Shown: positions 52,561-62,500 of the stretch, in pieces | Layout: each line of letters opens with the position of its first letter | Position numbering within the stretch: the first letter of the stretch is position 1 | From: Neocallimastix lanati (nom. inval.) | Taxonomy: Eukaryota; Neocallimastigomycota; Neocallimastigomycetes; Neocallimastigales; Neocallimastigaceae | Direction: 5' to 3' | NCBI GenBank assembly: GCA_016946835.1 | Contig: JACVTC010000067.1 | Span: 162,501-225,000 of the forward strand | Length of the DNA stretch: 62,500 bases | Notes under the pieces: model-generated | Told to the model about the DNA's origin: nothing | Seen by the model: the letters and a program-made list of their open reading frames with translations, nothing else | The model's database searches: none | Translations under genes and position numbers: made by a program

Positions 52561-55500
52561 TTAAAGCATAAAGAAAGCATCATCCTCTACAAATTGTTTT
52601 CTCTTAGTATCATCTTTATGATATTTTGTGGCGACTACTGTAGTAGTTTCAACTGATGTCTTTGGTTGTTTCTGAGTGAAAGGTAAATGATTGGTAGGGG
52701 TAAATTTTGTTGTATATTGAGAATAATCATTATGATTAATACCTTTTTGGGTATTACGTTTAGCCACGGCATTGGCTACAGCAAAAGCATAGGCTCTAGC
52801 TTTGACTTGTTTCTGAAGCCATTGCTCTGGTTCTGGAATACCTTTACGTTCTTTTTCAAGAATTTGCGATGCCAAAGTAGAAGAGGTAACATAATTAATA
52901 TTATTACCACTATTATTGGTATAGGTACTAAAGGTAGATTTTTCAGGTGATTTTTCAAAGTTTTTATGCATGGAACCTTGACGTGTTATATCAATTGGTA
53001 AATTATTTTTATTATCTTGATTTTCAGTAGAAGAATTGGTATTATTATTACTATCATTGGTGGTTGTGGTGGTTGAATCATTATTTATATTATTATTATT
53101 CGTGTTATTATTATTAGTGTTATTATTATCATTATCTTTATCTAAATTTAAAAGTTTAGCAACAATGGGTATATTCGAAAGAAAACTGAAACCATTAAAT
53201 TTATTAAATTTTTTATTTCCAAAGAAATTAGTAAAGATATTATTTTCAGAACTGAAAAATGGAGGTGCAGTCTTTGGAGTAGTTGATGATTTAATTGTTT
53301 CTTTACTATCTTTTTTAGATAGAGAGGTATTGATTTGTAATGGAGTAGGAGATGGTTTATCACCTTTAGTAGTATTGGCATTAACTGAAGTGACGGTATT
53401 ACCATTGAAAGTTGCACTAATACTGCTGTTTTCTTTATTATTTGAAGTCGTCGTGGATAAAGAATTTTTATTATTATTATTATTATCACTAGTAGTAGTA
53501 TTAGTAGTAGTAGTAGTAGTAGTAGTAGTATTAAAAGAAGAACCATTCATACTGGAATTGTTTGGTGAGATTGGTGAAATTCTTTTATTATTCGTTCTTT
53601 GTCGTATAATATTTATCATTCTATTATTAGATTTACTAGAATAAATTGGTGCTGGTGAACTATTCGTACGATATCTATTCACACTGAAATTTTGATGAAG
53701 TTTTGATGGAATTTTTGGTGAAGTTTTTGAGGTAACTGAGGAATTATGGGTATGATTTAAATTATTAGATATTGTCATCATTGTAGTGAAGGTAGTTGGA
53801 ACATTTTTTCTTGGTTTTAAGTAACCATCTTGATGATTTCTTTGAGATAAGGGTGAAGAAACTTTTGCTCTTGAAAAGGATGAAATATTTTTTGAGAGGG
53901 CTGAGGATGGTGGAGGTAACATTTCATTTGTATTAACCATCTTTTTAGAGTAGGGTGAGGTGGCCTTTTGACCTGAATGATGATGACCAGAAGACTCCTT
54001 ACTCTTGGATTTAATATTCAATAAAGATCCATCCTTCAATTTTAATTTTTGTAAACTAGAATTTCCTTTTAGTCGACGTTTAATTTGTTTTGGTGCTTGT
54101 GATGCAGATTTTGTAAGTGTTTGTGATATTGATTTCACCAAGAGTTTACTACTTGATTTCTTAGATTTCGAAGTCTTTTGTTTTCTATTTTTATCATTTT
54201 CAGTTATAATTATATTGGATGAAGAAAATTCAGAATACAAATCCTTATTTTCATTTGAAATATAATTCGTTTTAATTCCATTATCATTTCCATGACTATG
54301 ATTATGACTATTATTTATACCATTGTTATTTCCATGACTAGTATTTATACCACTGTTATTTCCATGACTAGTATTAATATCATTATTATAATTACCATTA
54401 CTACTATTGTTTTTATTTTCATTATTATTCGTAGTCGTAGTCATGCTTGTATTATTTGATTGGTCATTAGAATTGTTGGTAATAAAGGAAGATGATTTTT
54501 CTAATCCAGAATGTCTATTTTTATCTAAAATTGAATCCCATAAGGATATAGGTCTTGAATTATATTTTGTTTGAATATGTGAACCACCTTTAACCATATA
54601 ATCTTTATTAGTACTATGATTGCGTTTAAGATTAGATGAGTTATCATAATATGCTTTATTTAATTGGTAACTATCAAGTGATAAATATTTTCGATTATTA
54701 CTACGAAGAGATGATATTGATGGAGAACGCAATATGGTATCTTTTTTTAGTAATTTCTTTTCAATTTCATCAGAATTATCTAAATTAATATTTTCTCTTT
54801 TACAAATTTCATTATACCATTCAATATAGGCCATTTGTGTTTCCTGTTGTTGAAACATTGTTCTTATAGCAAATGGTGAAGCTGAAACTGTAGTTAATGT
54901 TGAATTAATGGAAGAAGCATAAGAATAACGACGGAAATTCATTTCACTCTTATTCATTTTTTCATAATCATCAGTAAATCTTCTATTATATGGAAATGAA
55001 TTTGGTAATGAATTATCATTAACAATGGAATCCATCGAACTTTGTTTTGAGTTTAGTTTCACATCTGAATCATATCCAAAATCTTATTTTATATATTAAA
55101 TTACATTAATTTAAATATTAAAAAGAATAATAATAATAATAATAATAATATTAATAATAAAATAAAGAAAAAAAAATAAATAAATAAAATAATAATATTA
55201 TATAATAATAAATAATAATATTATATAATAATAAATAATAATATTATATAATAATAAATAATTATATTATATAATAATAATTAATAATATTATATAATAA
55301 TAAATAATAATATTATATAATAATAAATAATAATATTTTATAATAAATAATAATATTATATAATATTATTTTTAATATATAATATTATTTAAAAAATATT
55401 AATATAAAAAGATATATAAATATTATTTTTTAAATATTATAAAAAGGAAAGGAAAAAAAAAAAAAAAAAACTTACCATTACGACGACAATGAGTATGTCT

Positions 55501-57330
55501 ATCAGTTATTGAAGAAGATAATGTCTCACCATCGGAACTTAATGGATCTATCTCTTCTTCTTCTTCTTCGGTAATATTTTCATCTTCAATTTCAATTTCC
55601 TTGTAATTTTCATGTTCATTCTCCTTTTCATCTTCATTTTGAATTTCATTCTTATTTCCATTTTTACTTTTACTTTCATTTTCAACTCTATTCTCTTTTT
55701 CTTTGATTTCACTTTCATTTTTAATTTCATCCTCCTTTCCTTTAATTTCACTTTCGTTTTCAACTTCATTCTCCTTTTCTTTAATTTCACTTTCATTTTT
55801 AAATTCATTCTCATCTTCATCTTCATTTTCATTTTCAGATAAAATATAAATAATTTCATCATTATTTTTTAAATCTTCTTTTACAGAATCATAACTAGTT
55901 TCATAAATTTTATTTTCATTTTTCTCTATTTTTTCTTTATTTTTTGAATCATTTTTAACAGTTGAACTATGATCAAGATCCGTATTATTCTCTAATTTTT
56001 CTTGCTTATCATCCCCTTCATTATTTTCTATTTCTATTGTAAATTGTTCATTCGTTTTATCTTCAGCAGAATGTTCATCTCTTACAGTTTCTTTTTCATC
56101 TTCAATTTCATTTTTATCCCCATGACTACTTTCATCTGCATTATTATCAATACCAATACCAACATTAACAACAGCTTCAACATCTTCTTCTTCTTCTTCC
56201 TCATCATCATCTTCTTCTTCATCTTCAAAATAGGATGAATTCATTAATCCATCAGAAGTTTCTGTTAAATGATGATGACTACGATTAGGATCATTTTCTA
56301 TTGATACTGTAGACGCATTTGAAGACATTTCATCTTCGAAAAAGTCACCATCAAAGCGCATCATATCCTGAATACTATTATATTCTTCATCACTACTACC
56401 CTCACTACTTAAAACAGTACTTTCATCTCCTCCACCAATACGATAATTACGAACAATATTGTTAACGAAGGAGGTTTGAGTTAAAAGAGATAGGAAAGAA
56501 TTTAAATTTTTAGCAATAACAGCTATTCTCTGCTTTTCTAAGCCAATCTTTACGATAGGAAGATTTCCAATACTCATAGAATAATTTAATAAATTAGAAC
56601 CAATCCCTAAGGAGGTATGCTTAGTACCTGTTCTACTGGATTGAAAACTGTTCATTCCCCAATAAGGAGAACCCTGAGAAGAATAATTATTTTCTTCGTC
56701 ATCCTTTAACCAAAAAGCAAAAATATTTTCATGACTAAAATCAATAAATATAGGATAGAAATATTGAGATAGTAAGTCATCATTATAAAGATCTAAAAAA
56801 AGTTCTCTTAAAGTGATTTGAATTTCATTAAATTCTGCAGGTTTCGTTATAAGACATAAATTACCGGGTAATGATCTTTTGTGATTATTATAATAATAGG
56901 AAGAAGTTTCTGAATAGGATGAAGGAATTGAATTTATTGAATTATTAAACGTACTTTGAATAGATTTTGTGCGATTTAATGGTATAGAGGAATTACTTTT
57001 ACGTGCAGAACCTTTATTATGGGCAAAGGTACTCAAACTTGAATTACTACTATTACGCTTTGAATTTGATAAATGACTATTACTATTTCTATGTAATGGA
57101 GCTTTAAAACTACCAGTTGCAGGAGGAGAGGCTTTTATACTTTCATTTGAACATAATATCGTATTGTTATTGTTATTATTACTATTTGATACACTTTCAT
57201 CTGTTTGTTCATTTAAATAATACTTTATAAATTCAATAAAAAGTGGAGGAAATTTTGGTATAACATTGGAAGGTAAAGTTTTAACGTAATGTGAAATTAC
57301 ATTCTGTGTTTTTCTTGGATATTTATTCAT
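52561..57330 (-). CDS. Large low-complexity protein with a possible SUKH (SMI1/KNR4)-like segment
   Basis: Two exons, 57330-55476 and 55082-52561, join in phase (AAT G|AT TTT) to 1458 residues; the start is the first ATG after a T-rich leader. Residues 1-30 are basic/hydrophobic. About 150-310 is the only globular-looking part: LPGNLCLI, LRELFLDLYND, YFYPIFIDFSHENIFAFWLK, GSPYWGMNSF and LPIVKIGLEKQRIAVIAKNL, then NSFLSLL. The last segment resembles the 'PIV.lG.eg...VvA.n..dFL' end of SUKH/SMI1-KNR4 domains, but this is weak. Then come an acidic Glu/Asp stretch (370-610), Ser/Asn/Thr-rich disorder and basic patches, and a C-terminal helix EQWLQKQVKARAYAFAVANA ending in EDDAFFML. If SUKH-like, a link to cell-wall signalling as for yeast Smi1 is possible, but unproven. 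Overlapping frames are shadows. Confidence 0.75.
55120..55400. repeat. Tandem AATAATATTATATAATAATA-type repeat in the intron of the 57-kb gene
   Basis: Most of the 393-bp intron consists of roughly 21-bp units of AATAATATTATATAATAATA, repeated about nine times with point changes. Each unit is partly self-complementary (AATATTATA/TATAATATT). Confidence 0.85.
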
Positions 57331-59260
57331 TTTGTAATTTTAATTATTTTCTTTTTTTTTTATTTTTTTTTTTTTTTTTTACTTTTTACACATATATATA
57401 TAATAATATAAGAAAACTTTTTAATATAAATAAATTGCTTTGATTTACTTGTTTATTTATATATATATATTGGATATTAATATAATGATTTAAGATAATA
57501 CTTAAATTCTCGTATTTAGGTTGGATTTTGATTCAAAATTTGAAATGATATTATAAAGTTAATAATATATTTTATTCAATTAGCTCTTTTATTCATAAAC
57601 AAAATTGTTATAAAAAAATTTTTTTTTTTTTTTATTTTTATTTTTATCTTAATTTAATTTAAATTGATTATTCCTATATTATATCCATTTATCAATATTA
57701 CTTTCTGATAAAAAAAAAAATAATAATAATAATTTATTAATATTGATAACTTATAAATCTTTCAACATCTCAATCAAAAGAAAAAACCTTATTTTTTATT
57801 TCCTTTGAGTTTATGGAGTTTTATTTAATGCTTAGTTTGTGGTTAAATTTGGATTCATATATATAATAAAAACTATTATTCGAAACTATGAATATAAACT
57901 TGTTATGGATTTATTTTGTGAAAAAAGAAAAATAATATATTAATTCTTAAAAGCCATTTATCATCTTTATTAATTATTTCAAATATTTCTGTTTCTTTTC
58001 CAAGATATTAAAGTATTAAATGTTAAAATTTCTAATAAATATTATAATATGTATAGGTATAAAAATAAATATATATATATAAATAATTTTGTAAATATTT
58101 GATTTCTAAAACATTTTAAAGATAATTAATTAAATAATTAAATAAATAAATAATTAAAAAAATAAAAATAAAATAAAATAAAAAACTTCCTTTTGTAATA
58201 TTATATTTTTATTTTTTTTATATGAAAATAGTTTTTCTATAATATAAATTATTTATTCATTTAAATTATATTTATTCATCAAAATAATAAATCAATTTAT
58301 TATAAATAAACTATATAACAATATATGATAAGTATATATTCATATATAAATATTTTTTTTAAAATTTAATATTTCTTATTATCTTATTTTATTTCATTTA
58401 TTTATTTATTTTATTTTTATCTTTCTCTTATTTTTATTTAATATTTCTCTTTTTTTCTTTTTTCTATATTTTTTTTTTACCAATTAAGTTCTATACTTAA
58501 AAATAAACACAAGATTATAATATAAAAAAAAATAATAATAATAAGGAATTTTAATTATAAAATATCTATATAAATAAATATATTTTATTGTAAGAAAAAA
58601 AAAAAACATCAAAATACTATATTATATCATTAATAAAGGGAATAATAATAGTATTTAAAAATAAATACTAAATAAATATAATAATCTATTTTGAAACATT
58701 AAATTTCAAAACATAAATTTATTAAAGGAAAATAATTTTTAACATAACATAAATGATATATTAAACTATTTATATAATTATTTAATATTCAATTAAAAAA
58801 AATTCATTATTATTATAAAATTACTTTTTAAATTGTATTTAAAAAATAAAATATATTTTAAATTAAAATAAAAAAAAATTTATTTTTCTTTTACTTTAGT
58901 TGTATTAAACCAATTCTTTTTTTTTTTTTTTTTTTTATTTCGTCTTTTAATATTAAACTAAAAACTTTAATCTTTCCTTTATTTATTTTGAACAAAAAAA
59001 AATTTTTTTTTTTCTATTTGCAAAGAAAAAAATTTTATGAATAAAGAAAAAAAATTTTATTTATATACGTAAAAAAAAAAGGAAAAAAAAAAAATTCTTT
59101 TATATATACTTTTAAGTTTTTTAATTATTAATTATTATTAATTATTAATATTTATTAATAAATAATTAAAAATATTTATTATTTATACTGTCATTAATAT
59201 AATTTATTATACATTTAATATTATTTACTATTCATTTAATATTCAAATATTTATTATGTA
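57331..59260. other. AT-rich intergenic DNA, 5' flank of the 57-kb gene
   Basis: About 1.9 kb with no frame above simple-sequence background. Poly-T tracts near 57370, 57618 and 58918; TA and TAAA microsatellites. No recognised element. Confidence 0.55.
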
Positions 59261-59263
59261 TAT

Positions 59264-59466
59264 TATACATTTATTATTTATTATTTATTATTTATTATTT
59301 ATTATTTATTATTTATTATTTATTATTTATTATTTATTATTTATTATTTATTATTTATTATTTATTATTTATTATTCAATTATTTATTATTTATTATTTA
59401 TTTATTTATTATTTATTATTTATTATTTATTATTTATTATTTATTATTTATTATTTATTAATAAAT
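59264..59466 (+). repeat. Heptamer satellite (TTTATTA)n
   Basis: About 200 bp of TTTATTA units, ending in TTAATAAATACTCTTTTTTA at 59458, the same motif as in the 14.5-kb array. It lies in inverted orientation to the arrays at 60.0 and 60.6 kb. Confidence 0.92.
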
Positions 59467-60017
59467 ACTCTTTTTTATTATTTATCATTTATTATTTATT
59501 AAAAAAAAAATTTTTTTTGAAAATAAATTTAATTTCATATACTAGGAACTATAATTATTCTATATATTATAAATATAATTTTATATATGAAATAAATGGA
59601 AAATATTTTTTTTAGACTTTTTTTTTATGCTATTTAAAATGAATATTTTATTCTATTTAAATAATGAATAATTTATATTTATATAATTATAATTATATTT
59701 ATTATATATAGACCTTGCCATATATTCCTATATATTAATCCTTCATAACAATATATTATAAATATATATCTATATATATTTTCTTTTAATTACTTCAAAT
59801 TTTATTCTTTCCTAAAATTTAACAAAATATAAAAAAAAGAACATTAGAAAAATAATAAATTTAAATAGAATTCAATATATAGCATTGTATTGAAATATGT
59901 GAAGAATCATAAATTATTTTAATATAAAAAATATATATAAAATATATATATAAAATATAGAAATATAAAATAATAAAATAAAATAAAAGAAATATTTTAA
60001 ATTTATATAATAAATAT
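59467..60017. other. AT-rich spacer between heptamer arrays
   Basis: 550 bp of A/T-rich sequence with no gene. It separates heptamer arrays that lie in opposite orientation. Confidence 0.6.
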
Positions 60018-60252
60018 TAAATATTAAATAATAAATAATAAATAAATAATAAATAATAAATAATAAATAAATAATAAATAAATAATAAATAATAAATAAT
60101 AAATAATAAATAATAAATAATAAATAATAAATAATAAATAATTGAATAATAAATAATTGAATAATAAATAATAAATAATAAATAATAAATAATAAATAAT
60201 AAATAATAAATAATAAATAATAAATAATAAATAATAAATAATAAATAATAAA
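60018..60252 (-). repeat. Heptamer satellite (TAATAAA)n
   Basis: About 235 bp of TAATAAA units, the reverse complement of the 59.3-kb unit, with AATTGAATAATAAATAATTG interruptions that match the ATTCAATTATT interruptions of the 14.5-kb array. Confidence 0.92.
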
Positions 60253-60583
60253 TTTGATATAAATTAAAATTATAAAAAAATAAAAAAAAAAGTTTAATTT
60301 TACGATTTAATGATTTTTTAATTGAAAAAATAAAATAAAAAATTAAAAATTAAATATATTAATAATATATGAGATATAATATATTATGATTCAATCAAAG
60401 TTAATTTTTACATAATTTTTAAATTTTTATTTTATTTTTTCAATTAAAAAATTATTGAAAAAAAATTTTCAAACATCAAAAAAAAAAATTTAAAAATTTA
60501 AAAATTTTAAATAATTAATAAAATAATAATAAATAATATTTGGATATTAGAAAAAATAGAAAATAATTTATAGAATTATTATT

Positions 60584-61082
60584 TATAAATAATAAATATT
60601 AAATAATAAATAATGAATTATTAAATAATAAATAATAAATAATAAATAATAAATAATAAATAATAAATAATAAATAATAAATAATGAATTAATAAATAAT
60701 AAATAATAAATAATAAATAATAAATAATAAATAATAAATAATAAATAATAAATAATAAATAATAAATAATAATAATAAATAATAAATAATAAATAATAAA
60801 TAATAAATAATAAATAATAAATAATTAAATAATAAATAATAAATAATAAATATAAAGTATTTATTAATAAATAATAAATAATAAATATAAAGTATTTATT
60901 AATAAATAATAAATAATAAATAATAAATAATAAATAATAAATAATAAATAATAAATAATAAATAATAAATAATAAATAATAATTAATAAATAATAAATAA
61001 TAATTAATAAATAATAAATAATAAATAATAAATAATAAATAATAATTAATAATTAATAAATAATAAATAATAAATAATAAGA
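60584..61082 (-). repeat. Heptamer satellite (TAATAAA)n with inverted boundary motif
   Basis: About 500 bp of TAATAAA units. AAAGTATTTATTAATAAATA occurs at about 60854 and 60890, the reverse complement of a diverged AATAAATACTTT form of the shared motif, and AGAAGAGTATTATTAAATG closes the array at 61081-61101. The frame across it is repeat translation only. Confidence 0.92.
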
Positions 61083-61101
61083 GAAGAGTATTATTAAATG
61101 T

Positions 61102-61785
61102 ATAAAACATTAAATATTAAATATTAAAATAATATATATTATGAAAAGAAAAAATAATTAAAAATATAAAAAGTGATATTCATTATTATAAAATATTATT
61201 TTTACTACTAAATAAATTTAAATAATAGTGATTTTAAAAACAGAATCAATAATTTTTTTTGTTTCGTTTTTTATTTTTATTCATTATTATTGAATGATCT
61301 TTTATTTATAATTTATAAATAGGAAAACATATTTATATTTACTATTATAAATATGCTTATATATATATATTTAATATTAAATTCTATATATATATATATT
61401 TATTGTTATTATTAAACTTTAAATTCAAATATTATAGGATTCTATATATTCTATAAACTATCATAATAAAATAATAATAAAAAATAACATCTTTATATAT
61501 AACAAAAAAAAAATAAATTTATTTATTTTAAACTTTTATATGATTCATAAAGCTTAAATATATACATTTTAAATTATTATTGTTATTATTATTACCATTA
61601 TTATTATTATTATTATTATTTATTATTTATTATTAATTTTAAGTTTCATTAATAAAAAAAAAAAAAAAAAAAACAATTAAAAGATTATTGTTAATATGTT
61701 AATGATTTAATTATTAAAAGCTATTATCATTATTTTTATTATTAATTCAAATTTCTTTTTTTTTTTTTTTATAACTACTCCCTGT
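61102..61785. other. AT-rich intergenic DNA
   Basis: No gene; TA and ATT microsatellites and poly-A at 61653-61672. It separates the satellite arrays from the ankyrin pseudogene. Confidence 0.55.
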
Positions 61786-62500
61786 TCAACTAATTATTTT
61801 AATCTTTGCATGAATCGAATAGGGCCGTTTCACTTCAAGTACAACTAAATATTTTTACTTGTTCCTCATTTCTAGTTTCTCCTTGCATAAAATAATTAAT
61901 ACTATTTTTATATTGGCTCCATGTTTAATTAAACATTTTGCTATTTTTTTATTTCCAATGATACATGTACAAAATAAAGATGTTTCATTAGATTGATTTA
62001 CTTTATTTACATCGGTTCTATGTCTAATTTTGCATTTAGCTATAATTTTTTTCCTTCGTCCAATACTCTTCTATAATAATCATGAAATTCTTTTATATAA
62101 TGATTTGTTGAAATTTTATATAGTACTTTAGATATATTTCCATTTAGGTCAGCAGGAATTGTGTTTTATTGAAAAATTAACCATTTTATGAAATTATCTT
62201 ATATATGGAAATAATATTTTTTTTTTAGGAAAATTAATTACATCAATTGACTTTATTTATATCTGCTCCTTGTTCAACTAAATACTCTATTATTTTTTCA
62301 TTTCCATTCATGCAAAAAATAGTGGTGTTTCTGCCGATTGGTTTTCTTTATTAATATCTGCTCCATGTTCTACTAGATATTCTACAATATTTTTATTGTT
62401 ATTTTTACATGCAATAAATAGAGCTGTTTCACCACGTGTATCTTCTATTGTTATATCTACTTCAAGTTCAACTAAATATTTTACTAGATTTTCATTTCCA
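61786..62500 (-). pseudogene. Ankyrin-repeat protein pseudogene (continues beyond right edge)
   Basis: From the right edge leftward the minus strand gives ankyrin units: GNENLVKYLVELEVDITIED, then TRGETALFIACKNNNKNIVE, YLVEHGADINKENQSAETPLF. A frameshift at the following FACMNGNEKIIEYLVEQGAD ends in stops after DINKVN. Further left come VNKVNQSNETSLFCTCIIGN then KKIAKCLIKHGANI (62020-61930) and YFMQGETRNEEQVKIF in another frame. The TPL..A...GN..IV.YLVEHGADIN pattern is unmistakable, but at least three frame breaks occur. Ankyrin proteins of this kind form large families in anaerobic fungi; the function of the parent gene is unknown. Confidence 0.8.

Noticed and set aside
53036-53644. 202-codon plus-strand frame rich in Leu/Val
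   Set aside because: Antisense to Asn/Ser/Thr codons of the 57-kb gene's second exon; no start context or domain.

Overview
This is an extremely AT-rich eukaryotic window: intergenic DNA and introns are almost pure A/T, with homopolymers up to about 80 bases, and the genes are split by many short GT-AG introns. Proteins carry long asparagine runs. The gene set points to an early-branching fungus, most likely an anaerobic gut fungus (Neocallimastigomycota). It includes a T-box transcription factor (known from animals, their unicellular relatives and some early fungi, not from Dictyostelium or Plasmodium), a SAM-domain kinesin-13, fungal-type LINE, Ty3, Ty1/copia and MULE remnants, and a broken ankyrin-repeat gene. 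The organism assignment is inference.

Layout. 1-5127 (-): a multi-BRCT protein of the PTIP/Brc1/Rtt107 type, cut by the left edge after part of BRCT 6. 5.5-7.7 kb: four degraded LINE fragments in alternating orientation. 9.2-13.5 kb (-): complete kinesin-13 with an N-terminal SAM domain. 14.5-15.1 kb: heptamer satellite. 17.2-17.8 kb (-): MULE transposase remnant. 18.2-21.0 kb (+): SRRM1/SRm160-like splicing factor (PWI plus RS domain). 21.6-24.0 kb: remains of Ty3 and copia-like elements. 24.3-24.9 kb: decayed fragment of a paralogue of the next gene. 26.0-33.6 kb (+): large multi-exon membrane protein resembling the tiny-macrocysts TmcB/TmcC group. 34.3-37.4 kb (+): ataxin-10 homologue in eleven exons. 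38.1-39.5 kb (+): LINE endonuclease fragment, followed by an LTR-like remnant and orphan exon-like frames to 40.7 kb. 40.9-47.7 kb (-): T-box gene, about 1800 residues. 47.7-52.6 kb: AT-rich intergenic DNA with a 362-bp MITE flanked by TA. 52.6-57.3 kb (-): two-exon, low-complexity protein of about 1458 residues with a weak SUKH (SMI1/KNR4)-like segment. 57.3-61.8 kb: gene-poor DNA with three heptamer arrays. 61.8-62.5 kb (-): ankyrin-repeat pseudogene running off the right edge.

The genes do not form a pathway; they are separate housekeeping or regulatory genes (genome integrity, microtubule depolymerisation, splicing, ataxin-10, transcription). The exon chains given were assembled by hand from splice consensus, reading-phase continuity and family similarity. 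Phase closes to a stop codon for the kinesin, SRRM1, ataxin-10, T-box and 57-kb genes. The T-box second exon and the 5' part of the Tmc-like gene are the least certain. The most noteworthy items are the fungal T-box gene, the TA-flanked MITE, the heptamer arrays sharing a diagnostic motif at distant loci and inside an intron, and the gene/decayed-paralogue pair. No RNA genes or CRISPR arrays were recognised.
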